Shown: positions 34,620 to 44,692 of the stretch, one piece after another
Position numbering within the stretch: the stretch's first letter is position 1
Layout: each line of letters starts with the position of its first letter
Assembly: GCA_040754625.1 (NCBI GenBank)
Contig: JBFMCF010000060.1
Location: forward strand, 1 to 48,884
Origin: a bacterium
GTDB taxonomy: Bacteria > JACRDZ01 > JAQUKH01
DNA length: 48,884 bases
Direction of reading: 5' to 3'
Translations under genes and position numbers: made by a program
Notes under the pieces: generated by a model
The model's input: the letters and a program-made list of their open reading frames with translations, nothing else
Told to the model about the DNA's origin: nothing
Database searches by the model: none

Positions 34620-35138
34620 CTATTTTTTATATACTATTTCTGAAAATATGTCGTATCCCGGGAGTTTACTGCGGCCGTTTAAAAACGCGAGTTCAATAAG
34701 AAATCCAATGCCTGCGATTTCGCCGCCGAGTTTCTTGACCATATTAACCACTGCGGAAACTGTTCCTCCGGTAGCCAGTAAATCGTCAACAATCAGGATT
34801 TTATCGCCGGGTTTTACGGCGTCTTCGTGAATCTGGAGGGTGTCTGTCCCGTATTCTAATTGATACGTTTCGCTGATTGTTTTATATGGAAGTTTTCCCG
34901 GTTTTCTGACCGGGATAAACCCAGTTTTCATTTTTGCGGCCAAAGCACCAGCAAAAATAAATCCGCGGGATTCCACAGCGACAATCGCGTCAATGTGTTT
35001 TCCCTTATAATGCTTTGCCATTTTATTTATTGCTGAGCGAAACGCCTTCTGGTCTTTTAATAAGGGCGTAATATCCTTGAAAATTATTCCCTGTTTCGGA
35101 AAATCAGGCACGTCGCGGATAATTTTTTTCAGGCTCAT
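34620..35138 (-). CDS. apt: Adenine phosphoribosyltransferase
   Basis: 172 residues, complete. The PRPP-binding loop is ILIVDDLLATGGTVSA; the N-terminus IRDVPDFPKQGIIFKDITPLL is typical of Apt. The enzyme converts adenine and PRPP to AMP. It is third in a minus-strand cluster after metK and ahcY; ahcY yields adenosine, so apt fits a methyl-cycle and purine-salvage operon. Confidence 0.97.
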   Translation of the reverse strand: MSLKKIIRDVPDFPKQGIIFKDITPLLKDQKAFRSAINKMAKHYKGKHIDAIVAVESRGFIFAGALAAKMKTGFIPVRKPGKLPYKTISETYQLEYGTDTLQIHEDAVKPGDKILIVDDLLATGGTVSAVVNMVKKLGGEIAGIGFLIELAFLNGRSKLPGYDIFSEIVYKK

Positions 35139-35168
35139 TTTTTTCTCCTTTTAAATTCTTTCAGGCGG

Positions 35169-35204
35169 CTTAAACAATTTGAACCGTTTAAACCGTTCAA
35201 ACGG
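35169..35204. repeat. 9-bp tandem repeat array B (4 units)
   Basis: Units CTTAAACAA, TTTGAACCG, TTTAAACCG and TTCAAACGG fill most of the gap between ahcY and apt. Related to arrays at 15571-15597 and 36479-36518. Confidence 0.78.
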
Positions 35205-35209
35205 TCTTT

Positions 35210-36466
<1,257 letters not shown>

Positions 36467-36478
36467 TTAATCTCCTAT

Positions 36479-36518
36479 TTTGAACTGTTCAAACTGTTTA
36501 AACGGCTTAAACTGTTTC
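36479..36518. repeat. 9-bp tandem repeat array C (4 units and a part)
   Basis: Units TTTGAACTG, TTCAAACTG, TTTAAACGG and CTTAAACTG, then TTTC, lie between metK and ahcY. Confidence 0.78.
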
Positions 36519-36521
36519 TTA

Positions 36522-37724
36522 TTACGCGTCAGCCCTTAAGAGTTCCGCCTTATCCGTTTTTTCCCATAAAAAGCCCTCGCCCTCACGTCCAAAATGTCCA
36601 TATGCGGCAGTTTTGAGATAAACCGGGCGATAAAGTTCCAGGGTTTCAATAATTTCCCGCGGTGTCAATTTAAAATGTTTGCGTACCAGTTTATTAAATT
36701 TATCTTCAGAAATTTTACCAGTACCAAACGTTTCAACCATAATGGATACCGGCTCGGGGACCCCGATTGCATATGCGAGCTGTATCATACATTTATTCGC
36801 CAGTTTACTCGCGACAATATTTTTCGCAATGTAACGCGCCATATAGGTTGCTGACCTGTCAACTTTTGTAGCGTCTTTTCCGGAAAACGCGCCGCCTCCG
36901 TGAGGGGCCATTCCTCCGTAAGTATCAACAATAATTTTCCGTCCGGTCATTCCGGTATCGGATTGAGGCCCGCCAACGAGAAACCTGCCGGTGGGATTAA
37001 TGTAACAATCTTTTTTCCAGTTAAAATTCTTTAAAAGTGAAGAAGAAATAACCGGCTTTATAACTGCTTCAATTATCTCATCCCTGGCCCAGTCCGCCAT
37101 ATTATCCGTCTTTTTATCAAGCGCCTCTTCTGTATGCTGGCTTGAAACAACAATCTTGTCCACCGCAATTGGCTTGCCATCTTCGTATTTTACCGTTACC
37201 TGTGATTTCCCATCCGGGCCTAAATATGAAAGAATGTTCTTCTTCCTGGCTTCTGCCAGCCTTCGTGCCAGCTTGTGGGACAGCATTATCGGAAGAGGCA
37301 TAAGTTCTTTTGTTTCATCACTGGCATAACCAATCATCAATCCCTGGTCTCCTGCCCCGATAATTTTCCCTTTTCTTCCGACTCCCTGGGCAATATCCGG
37401 TGATTGACGGCCAATCGCGTTTAATATCGCGCATGTTTCATAATTAAAACCATATTTCGCATGTGTATAACCAATACTTTTTATCAAATTTCTTACAATA
37501 ACAGGCAAATCAACGTAAGCGCTTGTTGTTATTTCACCGCCGACAATTACTAATCCGACGGTAATATATGTTTCACAAGCGACGCGGGTGCGAAAATTAT
37601 TTTTGTTGGGCGGGTCCTGGCGGTAAACCTCGTCCAAAACTGCGTCTGAAATTTGATCGCAAACTTTGTCAGGATGCCCCTCTGTGACTGATTCCGATGT
37701 GAATAAATAGTTCTTTCCTACCAT
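36522..37724 (-). CDS. metK: S-adenosylmethionine synthetase
   Basis: 400 residues, full length. Signature motifs are present: [49 protein letters not shown]. It joins ATP and methionine to make SAM. The ATG has an AAGGAG site. It is first in the metK-ahcY-apt cluster, which is a SAM production and SAH recycling unit. The leader holds a possible attenuator (see 37848-37943). Confidence 0.98.
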   Translation of the reverse strand: MVGKNYLFTSESVTEGHPDKVCDQISDAVLDEVYRQDPPNKNNFRTRVACETYITVGLVIVGGEITTSAYVDLPVIVRNLIKSIGYTHAKYGFNYETCAILNAIGRQSPDIAQGVGRKGKIIGAGDQGLMIGYASDETKELMPLPIMLSHKLARRLAEARKKNILSYLGPDGKSQVTVKYEDGKPIAVDKIVVSSQHTEEALDKKTDNMADWARDEIIEAVIKPVISSSLLKNFNWKKDCYINPTGRFLVGGPQSDTGMTGRKIIVDTYGGMAPHGGGAFSGKDATKVDRSATYMARYIAKNIVASKLANKCMIQLAYAIGVPEPVSIMVETFGTGKISEDKFNKLVRKHFKLTPREIIETLELYRPVYLKTAAYGHFGREGEGFLWEKTDKAELLRADA

Positions 37725-37847
37725 GTTAAACTCCTTGTTTAATAAACATTAAATTAATTTTTTTATTGCTTTTCTTAAAAAATAAGCTAAAATTTAATCA
37801 GAAAAAATATATGTTCAATTTTAAAAAATAAAAACCGATAAAATAAA

Positions 37848-37943
37848 AGCTGGGTAGCCAAAGTAGTCCTGATAACAATCCCATCCCTCTTGTTAATCAG
37901 GTGCAACTACTCAGCTGTTTTTGGTAAAAATCGCTGAGTAGTT
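37848..37943 (-). promoter_or_regulatory. Mutually exclusive hairpins upstream of metK
   Basis: On the minus strand three complementary segments occur in order: A at 37933-37943 (AACTACTCAGC), B at 37905-37915 (GCTGAGTAGTT) and C at 37848-37857 (CTACCCAGCT). A and B pair perfectly over 11 bp. B, extended by one base, also pairs with C, with an inner stem CCTGATTAACAA / TTGTTATCAGG, and C is followed by TTTATTTTAT. This is the layout of an antiterminator/terminator pair. A repetitive-element origin is also possible. Confidence 0.5.
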
Positions 37944-37969
37944 TCTTTCCCGATATACAAGCCGGGTAT

Positions 37970-38152
37970 TTATTTTTCAACCAGTTCAATCGCTTTCTGC
38001 GGGCAATTTTCCACGCAAATACCGCATTCCGTACAATCTTCAGGATGGACGACTTTTGACTTCTTGTCTTTAAGTTCAAACACATTTGCCGGGCAATTTT
38101 CCACACAAATTCCGTCGCCATCACATTTGTTTAAATCAACTTTTGGAAACAT
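37970..38152 (-). CDS. 2[4Fe-4S]-type ferredoxin with Asp in the first cluster
   Basis: 60 residues. The second cluster motif is complete (CTECGICVENCP). The first is CDGDGICVENCP, with Asp where the second Cys should be, as in the Pyrococcus furiosus ferredoxin, where this cluster can be 3Fe-4S or Asp-ligated. The ATG at 38152 has a strong AAGGAG site; the longer frame is not preceded by one. Soluble electron carrier. Confidence 0.92.
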   Translation of the reverse strand: MFPKVDLNKCDGDGICVENCPANVFELKDKKSKVVHPEDCTECGICVENCPQKAIELVEK

Positions 38153-38206
38153 ATTTTTCTCCTTTCTTAATTTCATCTTTTTTTTACTGCCGAAAAAATG
38201 CATTTA

Positions 38207-38235
38207 ATTCTAACATAATCATTCCGGCACCGCAA
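38207..38235 (-). promoter_or_regulatory. Ferredoxin promoter
   Basis: Minus strand TTGCGG (38230-38235), 17 bases, TAGAAT (38207-38212), with TG just before the -10 (extended -10). Confidence 0.6.
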
Positions 38236-38264
38236 GTGTTTTTTTGTTTTATTTTAAAAAATCC

Positions 38265-38294
38265 TTGACAAATACGTTAAGCTTATGGTATTTT
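38265..38294 (+). promoter_or_regulatory. Promoter of the M23 peptidase - bactofilin genes
   Basis: TTGACA (38265-38270), 18 bases, TATTTT (38289-38294), divergent from the ferredoxin promoter. Confidence 0.6.
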
Positions 38295-38308
38295 AAAATA
38301 GATTTTTT

Positions 38309-39265
38309 GTGTGCAAATTTAAAAAACATATGTTAAAAAAGAAATCTTTCACAATAATGATTGTTCCTCATACGGATTCTAAGCCGGTCCATTTTCATAT
38401 TACGATGCCGGTTATTGTTCGTATATGCGCTCTGGCCGGCTTTATCGCATTGATGTTTTCTCTTTTCCTTATAGACTATAATAATGTCAGATTAAAATTA
38501 TTTTCTGTGGCTCCGCTGCAGGAAAAGCTTGTTAAGGAGCAAGAACGGCTTGCAGAGGAAAGGGCCAGGCAGGAAGAGGATTTAAAAAAAATCAAAGGGA
38601 TTATGTCCCGTTTAAAAGACGTTGAAGATAAGTTTAAAAATATCACCGGTATTGAATCAAAATTGAAAAAGGGCGGGCAGGGCGGCCCTTTATATAATGA
38701 TAAGGAATTAAGCCGCCGTATTAAAGACCTGGGATTTGGCAGGGAACTGGACACTAAATCCGAAGAAATTTTGGAAGATGTAAAAGATTTAGAGGATTCT
38801 TTGTATTATCAATCGTTGAGACTGGAAGAATTCTCAGAATTTCTTGAAAGCCAAAAAGGTTACCTGGAATCAATGCCGCTGATTTGGCCTGCAAGGAGCG
38901 GACACATTTCAGGGAAATTCGGATACCGCCGTTCTCCCTTTGGCGGAGAAAGAGAATTTCATTCAGGTCTTGATATATCTTTAAGGCCTAAAACACCTGT
39001 TATCGCCACTGCTAAAGGTAAAGTGATATATTCCGGATGGATCCCGGGTTTGGGCAATACTGTGAAAATATCTCATGGGAACGGGCTGGTAACTGTTTAC
39101 GGCCATAATTCCAAACTGCTCGTAAAATCCGGACAGGTTGTTAAAAGAGGGCAGGATATCGCCCTCTCAGGCAATACTGGTTTAAGCACAGGCCCTCACC
39201 TGCATTATGAAATACAAAAAAAGGGTTACTTTGAAAATCCGATAAATTATATCTTTAATCTTTAA
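38309..39265 (+). CDS. M23 family peptidoglycan endopeptidase
   Basis: One membrane helix (about 35-55), a periplasmic coiled coil (about 70-130 and 160-195), and a C-terminal LytM/M23 domain with zinc ligands in FHSGLDISL and GPHLHYEI and the phrase GKFGYRRSPFGGE. It should cut peptide cross-bridges in peptidoglycan, or act as a septal/shape factor. The start is either GTG 38309 or ATG 38330; neither has a good ribosome site. The next gene is a bactofilin, a pairing known in cell-shape control. Confidence 0.92.
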   Translation: MCKFKKHMLKKKSFTIMIVPHTDSKPVHFHITMPVIVRICALAGFIALMFSLFLIDYNNVRLKLFSVAPLQEKLVKEQERLAEERARQEEDLKKIKGIMSRLKDVEDKFKNITGIESKLKKGGQGGPLYNDKELSRRIKDLGFGRELDTKSEEILEDVKDLEDSLYYQSLRLEEFSEFLESQKGYLESMPLIWPARSGHISGKFGYRRSPFGGEREFHSGLDISLRPKTPVIATAKGKVIYSGWIPGLGNTVKISHGNGLVTVYGHNSKLLVKSGQVVKRGQDIALSGNTGLSTGPHLHYEIQKKGYFENPINYIFNL

Positions 39266-39288
39266 AAATCCAGGAGAAGGTAACAGCG

Positions 39289-39642
39289 GTGAAAAAAGAA
39301 GATGAAAAAATTGACCCAATAGACACTGTTTTAAGCCAGGGTGTAATTTTAAAAGGCGAATTAAAAGGAAACGGAAATATAAGAATAGACGGCCATCTTA
39401 GCGGCAAGGTCGAAGCCACGGGTGATGTATATATAGGTAAAAAAGCCGAAGTTATCGGGGATTGCCATGTCGGGAGCATTATCATCGGCGGGAAAGTAAA
39501 AGGAAATGTATTTGCCAAAAAAAGAGTAGAGGTTCTTCCCAGCGGGGAGTTGTACGGCGATATCCTTGCCCCCCGGATATGTATAGCGGACGGCGTTGTT
39601 TTTGAAGGAAATTGTAAAATAGCGAAAGAATCGGGTTATTAA
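39289..39642 (+). CDS. Bactofilin
   Basis: 117 residues with the repeated beta-helix hexad pattern: GVILKGELKGNGNIRIDGHL, GDVYIGKKAEVIGDCHVGSI, GELYGDILAPRICIADG. Bactofilins polymerise into membrane-associated filaments that localise peptidoglycan enzymes such as the upstream M23 peptidase. GTG start with GGAGAAGG site 9 bases upstream. Confidence 0.93.
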   Translation: MKKEDEKIDPIDTVLSQGVILKGELKGNGNIRIDGHLSGKVEATGDVYIGKKAEVIGDCHVGSIIIGGKVKGNVFAKKRVEVLPSGELYGDILAPRICIADGVVFEGNCKIAKESGY

Positions 39643-39668
39643 ACAAAATTTTCATGCCTAAAGATACC

Positions 39669-39692
39669 GGAGGGCGCGCCTCCTTTTTTTTT
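39669..39692 (+). terminator. Intrinsic terminator after bactofilin
   Basis: Stem GGAGG/CCTCC with a GCGCG loop, followed by nine T. It lies between the bactofilin and the first V/A-ATPase gene. Confidence 0.85.
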
Positions 39693-39714
39693 GTCCGGAT
39701 AAAAGAGAATATTT

Positions 39715-40035
39715 ATGCAAAAAACATTCAGCGAGATAAAGCAAAAAGAAAAAGAGGGGAAAGAATTAGTCGGTAAAACAAAAAAAGATTGTGAAGAAAA
39801 GATAACGATTGCCAGGAACAATCTTTTGGAAAAATATAATAATTCCCTTGCTTCTTTTAACAAAGAAGCGGGAGAGGTTTTTTCAACCAAGAAAAAAGAA
39901 ATTGAAAATGAATTATATATTAAACTCGAAAAGGCGGAAAAAGAAAGAAATCGGATTATAGAAAAGGCGAAACTTAATTTCCCAAGCGCGTATGAATTCA
40001 TAAAAGAAAAAGTTTATAAACAATTTTCCGGATGA
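39715..40035 (+). CDS. V/A-type ATPase peripheral-stalk subunit (H/G-like)
   Basis: A 106-residue, highly charged, coiled-coil protein (KQKEKEGKELVGKTKKDCEE) of the kind that pairs with subunit E in the outer stalk. The first place in the operon, ahead of subunit I, matches AhaH/NtpF in archaeal and bacterial operons. No similarity beyond heptad pattern is visible, so the call rests on position and form. Confidence 0.75.
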   Translation: MQKTFSEIKQKEKEGKELVGKTKKDCEEKITIARNNLLEKYNNSLASFNKEAGEVFSTKKKEIENELYIKLEKAEKERNRIIEKAKLNFPSAYEFIKEKVYKQFSG

Positions 40036-40039
40036 ATCT

Positions 40040-40135
40040 TTTCGCGGCAAGCCGCGAGGTATATAAAAAGCATTTTTTTTAAATCGCCCGCAAGCGGCGG
40101 GGGATTAGACCTTGTCCGCCTTTGGCGGATTAAAA
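40040..40135 (+). other. Cluster of GC-rich hairpins between the first two ATPase genes
   Basis: Three hairpins follow each other: TCGCGGC/GCCGCGA (about 40040-40056), CGCCCGC-AA-GCGGCGGG (about 40085-40101) and TCCGCC-TTT-GGCGGA (about 40115-40130). None has a T-run, so they are more likely to stabilise or process the mRNA than to end it. Confidence 0.55.
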
Positions 40136-40143
40136 GGGACACA

Positions 40144-42114
40144 ATGGCTGTAGTTAAAATGAAAAAGTCTTTTATTTTTTCTCCCGTGAACTACACGGAA
40201 GAAATAATAAAAAACCTTCATGAACTTGGAATAGTACAGATTTCAGATATTCAAAAATTTGACGGTTTGAAAGAACTTTCACTCCCTGACATAAAAAACA
40301 CTGATGAAAAAATCAGTAAAATCCAGTTTTTGCTCAGCTTCCTGCCTGTTCTCCCAGTAGAAAAGAAAAGTTTTGTCCTGGATATGATGGCCGCAAAAAA
40401 CCTTGTGCGTAAAGAAGACTTTGAAAATTCAATTTCGGGGTTTGAATGGGAAAACATATTTTCGCGGTGTGTGGAAATAAATAAAGAACTTGAAGAAATT
40501 AAAAAAAAGAGGGAGATTTACCATCATACTATCCAGGAACTGGAGCCGTGGGCTGATTTTAATCTTCCCCTGGATGAGATAAAAGGCACCCGGTTTACAT
40601 TTGTCATACTCGGTAAAGTGGAAATAGAGGTTTACCCGTGGCTGTTCGGCGATCTCAGTGCGAAAAGCAATATATTTATTATAAACGGGATCAAGGACAC
40701 AGGCAGGGACAGGTATTTTATTTTACTCGGGCTAAGAGATGAAGAAGGCACCCTTATTTCCGTATTGAAAAAATTTAATTATTCGCCTGTAACTTTACCG
40801 GAAGGAAAAGAAAAACCGAAAGAAATACTCGCGAAAATTAATAACGAAATTACAGCGCTCTTCCAAAAAGAAAAGCTTTTACTTGACGAAAGGGCAGGAT
40901 TTTCCCAAAAAAGGCAAACTTTAATCAACCTTCATGATTATTATTTATGGGAAAAAGATAAAATCACCGTTCAAAAAAATTTCAGGGAAACAGAAAAAAC
41001 AATTTTAATCGAGGGCTGGATAAAATCTGAGGATACCGGAAGGTTAAAAAACATTTTAGCGGGAATATCGAATGACATATACGTTGATTTCCGGGACCCC
41101 GCCGCGGGGGAAAACGTCCCTACCGCTTTAAAAAACAATCCTGTTTTCAGGCCCTTTGAATTGATAGTTGAACTTTACGGAATGCCGAATTATTATGAAA
41201 AAGACCCCACACCGATTATCGCCGTGTTTTTTTCAATTATTTTTGGTTTTGCGCTTGGAGACGTGGTTTACGGTATCGCGCTCTCACTGATTTCATATTA
41301 TATCTCGAGAAATTTAAAAATGGCCGAGGGCGATAAAAAGATATTCGGCCTGTTCTTCTGGGTCGGCGTAACTACGATTTTTATCGGCGCCATTACAGGG
41401 ACATGGATGGGGGATTTGCCCGACAAATTGCCGCCTTCACTGGGATTTTTCAAAACACTGAAAAATTCACTCATGATTATCGATCCTTTGAACCAGCTGA
41501 TCCCCTTCATCGCGCTCGCGCTTGGCGTGGGAGTGATCCATGTTTTTACGGGACTTGGATTTAAGGCATACCAGAATGTCATAAACGGAAAAATAGTTGA
41601 CGCCTTATTTGACCAGATTGTATGGATTTTCCTTGTCGGCTCATTAATCCTTATGGGTGTTGTCAAGGTAAACCTTATTCCAAATAGTTTATACCCCGTT
41701 TTTTCATGGGCCGCGAAGATTTCAACCCTGTTAATTTTGCTTTTTTCGGCAAGGGACACAAAAAATATTTTCGCGAGGGTCGGCCTCGGGGCGTACAAAC
41801 TTTACGGTATTTCAGCCTACATCGGCGACATACTTTCATATGTCCGGCTTGTTGCGCTCAGCCTCGCCGGTTCGATTATCGCCATGGTTTTTAATATCAT
41901 GGCTTTCCTGCCGGGTAATCCTTTCGCGAAAACAATCACGATAATAATCTGCCTCGTCGGCGGACATATTTTCAATTTAATCATAAATATGCTCGGTGCT
42001 TTTGTGCATACAGCGCGCCTGCATTATGTTGAATTTTTCGGGAAATTTTATGATAACGGGGGAACACCGTTTAAACCTTTCCGGCAGGAAGGCAAATACA
42101 TTGTGATAGAATAA
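40144..42114 (+). CDS. ntpI: V/A-type ATPase subunit I
   Basis: 656 residues: a long coiled cytoplasmic stalk region (1-360) and about seven membrane helices in the C-terminal half, with motifs GFALGDVVYGIAL, DILSYVRLVALSLAGSIIA and FVHTARLHYVEFFGKFY. The essential Arg is in SYVRLVALSL. Subunit I is the stator half-channel for the ion. It has an AAAGGGA ribosome site. Confidence 0.95.
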   Translation: MAVVKMKKSFIFSPVNYTEEIIKNLHELGIVQISDIQKFDGLKELSLPDIKNTDEKISKIQFLLSFLPVLPVEKKSFVLDMMAAKNLVRKEDFENSISGFEWENIFSRCVEINKELEEIKKKREIYHHTIQELEPWADFNLPLDEIKGTRFTFVILGKVEIEVYPWLFGDLSAKSNIFIINGIKDTGRDRYFILLGLRDEEGTLISVLKKFNYSPVTLPEGKEKPKEILAKINNEITALFQKEKLLLDERAGFSQKRQTLINLHDYYLWEKDKITVQKNFRETEKTILIEGWIKSEDTGRLKNILAGISNDIYVDFRDPAAGENVPTALKNNPVFRPFELIVELYGMPNYYEKDPTPIIAVFFSIIFGFALGDVVYGIALSLISYYISRNLKMAEGDKKIFGLFFWVGVTTIFIGAITGTWMGDLPDKLPPSLGFFKTLKNSLMIIDPLNQLIPFIALALGVGVIHVFTGLGFKAYQNVINGKIVDALFDQIVWIFLVGSLILMGVVKVNLIPNSLYPVFSWAAKISTLLILLFSARDTKNIFARVGLGAYKLYGISAYIGDILSYVRLVALSLAGSIIAMVFNIMAFLPGNPFAKTITIIICLVGGHIFNLIINMLGAFVHTARLHYVEFFGKFYDNGGTPFKPFRQEGKYIVIE

Positions 42115-42154
42115 ATCAATAAAAAATAGATTCGTAAAAGAAGGAGGATTGAAA

Positions 42155-42757
42155 TTGAAAAAATCATTATGTTTTTTATTAATCGGCTTGATGCTTGTCT
42201 CATTTACAAAATCGTTTGTAAATGCCCAGGAATCCGCTGTTGAACCCGCGCAGGCGGAAACAGTCATGCAGAAAAGCGGCGGTATTGACGGTGTTACGCT
42301 TGCTGTGATAGGAGCCATAATTGCTATAGTTTTCTCCGGTTTCGGCTCAGCGAGAGGGATTACCCTGGCCGCGGCGCCTGCGACCGGGATTATGAGCGAA
42401 AATCCCGACATGTTCGGGAAACTTCTCATCCTTGTGACATTGCCCGGGACACAGGGTATTTATGGTTTTGTCACCGGCTTTCTTGTGCTTTTAAAAATCG
42501 GAATTATAGGGGGGGCGATCCAGCCTGTGACTTTAAACCAGGGGGTACAGATCCTCGGGATCTGCGCGTTCCAGTCATTTATAGAATTATCATCCGCCAT
42601 TTACCAGGGCAAAGTCGCCGCCCACGGCATCGTGATGACCGGCAAGAAACCCGAGGCGTCAATGAAGGGTGTTATCATGGCGGTCCTTGTTGAAACTTAC
42701 GCCGTCCTCGGCCTTTTGGCCGGTATCCTTGGCATCTGGTTCGGAATCAGGTTTTAA
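42155..42757 (+). CDS. ntpK: V-type ATPase subunit K (rotor ring), Na+-type
   Basis: 200 residues from a TTG start 7 bases after AAGGAGG. An N-terminal hydrophobic segment with an Ala-rich cleavage-like site (VNAQESA) precedes the four-helix, two-hairpin protein of eubacterial NtpK type. All residues that bind Na+ in E. hirae NtpK (Leu61, Thr64, Gln65, Gln110, Glu139) have counterparts: Leu96, Thr99 and Gln100 in LPGTQG, Gln151 in YQGKVAAHG, Glu180 in VETYAVLG. The ring is therefore predicted to carry Na+. The N-terminal extra segment is absent from E. hirae. Confidence 0.9.
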   Translation: MKKSLCFLLIGLMLVSFTKSFVNAQESAVEPAQAETVMQKSGGIDGVTLAVIGAIIAIVFSGFGSARGITLAAAPATGIMSENPDMFGKLLILVTLPGTQGIYGFVTGFLVLLKIGIIGGAIQPVTLNQGVQILGICAFQSFIELSSAIYQGKVAAHGIVMTGKKPEASMKGVIMAVLVETYAVLGLLAGILGIWFGIRF

Positions 42758-42770
42758 AGAGGAACACAAA

Positions 42771-43364
42771 ATGGGTAAAGAAGAACTCCTGTCAAAAATT
42801 AAATCTGAATTTGAAAAAGAGGCAAATCAAATTACAGAAGAAACCACCTTGATAATCCGACGGATGCAAAAAGAGAATGATGAAAGTATTTCCTTAAAAC
42901 GCCATGAGATTTTTGCCGCGCTGCACAAAAACCTTGAAGATATCCGCAGGAAAGACACAATAGAAACCGACATAAAGATACGGAATTTGTTTCTCGGGGT
43001 AAAACAATGTTTAATAGATGAAGTTTTCGAAAAAGTCCAGTCCGAAATAAAAGTAACGGATTACCAAAAACTTATTGAAAATATGATAACGCGTTCAGTG
43101 CAGGACGGCGAGGGAGAAATCATTTTTTCAAAAGAAGACAGTAAAATTTTCACGGATGATTATGTCAGGGGAATCAACAACCGCCTGAAAACGTCAGGGA
43201 AAAACGCGGCACTTAAACTTGGGAAAAAATACGGGGATTTCCGCGGCGGATTTACCCTTCGCTACAGCGGGATAGAAATAAATAATACTTTTGAAACAAT
43301 CTTTGGCAATTTACGCAAAGACCTGGAGATGGAGATTGGACAGATACTTTTTTCAAAAAAATAA
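42771..43364 (+). CDS. V/A-type ATPase subunit E
   Basis: About 197 residues: an N-terminal coiled-coil (MGKEELLSKIKSEFEKEAN) and a C-terminal globular half with GGFTLRYSGIEINNTFE. It forms the outer stalk with the H-like subunit. The ATG at 42771 is chosen over a longer frame that starts within ntpK; a GAGGAA site precedes it. Confidence 0.88.
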   Translation: MGKEELLSKIKSEFEKEANQITEETTLIIRRMQKENDESISLKRHEIFAALHKNLEDIRRKDTIETDIKIRNLFLGVKQCLIDEVFEKVQSEIKVTDYQKLIENMITRSVQDGEGEIIFSKEDSKIFTDDYVRGINNRLKTSGKNAALKLGKKYGDFRGGFTLRYSGIEINNTFETIFGNLRKDLEMEIGQILFSKK

Positions 43365-43392
43365 TTATTTTCTGGATATAGAGAACCTTCAC

Positions 43393-44340
43393 ATGGAAAA
43401 TCCTTATTATGGTTATGTTTCAGGAAGGCTCGCGATACTGGAGAAATTTATTATGGACCAGAGCGCTTATAAGGAATTGATTTCTTCGGCGGGCGTTGAA
43501 GAAATGTTAAAACTCCTGGAAGATAAATATGGTTTTAAAGCAAAAAAGTCATGGGAAGATGTTTTAAACAAAGACTGGGCAGCTACTTACAATTTGGTTT
43601 ATGATCTGGCGCCGAAAAAAGAAATATTTGACATATTTTTTCTCCAGTATTCCTTCCATAACCTGAAGGTGCGTTTAAAAGAAAAATTTTTAGGGCATAA
43701 AACCGGAACGCCTTTTTTTGAGACTGCCCCGTTTATTTCGGAAAACAACTATCCGGGTTTACATCAATTAGTAATGAATATAGAAGAAAATTTTTATAAA
43801 GAAGGCCGTTTCCAGGATGTTGACTGTATGCTTGATGAAGAGTACTTTGTCCTTCTTCTGGAAAAAACAGAAAAATTTAAAACACCTTTGCTTACAAGCC
43901 TCGTTAAAACATGGATTGACCTTGCCAATATCAAGCTTTTTTTTCGTTTCAAAATGCTTGGAAAGGAGAAAAACAGTTTATCCGGATTTTTGTTTCACGG
44001 CGGGAATTATGAAGAAAGGTTTTACCCGGATATTTATAGTATAAGCCCCGATAATTTAAAAAAAGAAATAAAAAATAATTATTACGCGGACCTTTTTTTT
44101 ACGGGGATTAAATGCCTCGAGGATTTAAAATCCATGGATGAACTGGAAGAAAACTGCGACAAATTTACCCGGAAACGGTTTAATGAGACAAAACATATAG
44201 TTTACGGCATTGAACCTATGATACGCTATTTATTGCGGAAAGAAAATGAAATTAAAATACTTAGGATGATATTTATCGGCAAAGAAAACAATATCGCGGA
44301 GAATATCATTGAAGACAAAATAAACGGGTATATTACTTAA
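43393..44340 (+). CDS. V/A-type ATPase subunit C
   Basis: 316 residues of mainly helical form, with YYGYVSGRLAILEKF at the start, as in subunit C (AhaC/NtpC), the socket that joins rotor ring and central stalk. The ATG at 43393 is the first after the subunit E stop; the longer frame overlaps that gene. Ribosome site weak, suggesting coupling. Confidence 0.85.
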   Translation: MENPYYGYVSGRLAILEKFIMDQSAYKELISSAGVEEMLKLLEDKYGFKAKKSWEDVLNKDWAATYNLVYDLAPKKEIFDIFFLQYSFHNLKVRLKEKFLGHKTGTPFFETAPFISENNYPGLHQLVMNIEENFYKEGRFQDVDCMLDEEYFVLLLEKTEKFKTPLLTSLVKTWIDLANIKLFFRFKMLGKEKNSLSGFLFHGGNYEERFYPDIYSISPDNLKKEIKNNYYADLFFTGIKCLEDLKSMDELEENCDKFTRKRFNETKHIVYGIEPMIRYLLRKENEIKILRMIFIGKENNIAENIIEDKINGYIT

Positions 44341-44346
44341 AATATT

Positions 44347-44655
44347 ATGTCTAAAATCGCTTTTATCGGCGAACAGCCGTCAATATTGGGTTTCAAGGCC
44401 ATCGGGGCGGACGCGTTTCCCGTGACAAACGGGAAAGAGGCGGTGCCGCTCCTTGAAAAAATGTTTAATGAAGATTATAAAATAATCTATATTACCGAGC
44501 TCTTGGCGGAACAAATCCCGGATTATCTGAAAAATATCGACAGGCTGTGGCCGATTGTGACAATTATACCGGGCTTTAGAGGGAGCAGGGGGCTTGGTAA
44601 AAACCGTCTTAGAAATTATATCATTAAGGCGACAGGAACGGATATTTTAAAGTAA
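44347..44655 (+). CDS. V/A-type ATPase subunit F
   Basis: 102 residues: IAFIGEQPSILGFKAIGADAF, KIIYITELLAEQI and PIVTIIPG, the Rossmann-like subunit F that binds subunit D in the rotor. Starts 7 bases after subunit C. Confidence 0.92.
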   Translation: MSKIAFIGEQPSILGFKAIGADAFPVTNGKEAVPLLEKMFNEDYKIIYITELLAEQIPDYLKNIDRLWPIVTIIPGFRGSRGLGKNRLRNYIIKATGTDILK

Positions 44656-44692
44656 AAATGAAAAATTCAAAATGAAAAAGTGAGGTATCAAA

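Noticed and set aside
37725-37850. Known SAM riboswitch before metK
   Set aside because: None of the SAM-I core motifs is recognisable in the minus-strand leader; only the hairpin set at 37848-37943 is seen.
42669-42771. N-terminal extension of subunit E starting inside ntpK
   Set aside because: The extra 34 codons overlap the K subunit gene and have no ribosome site; the ATG at 42771 gives the standard length.
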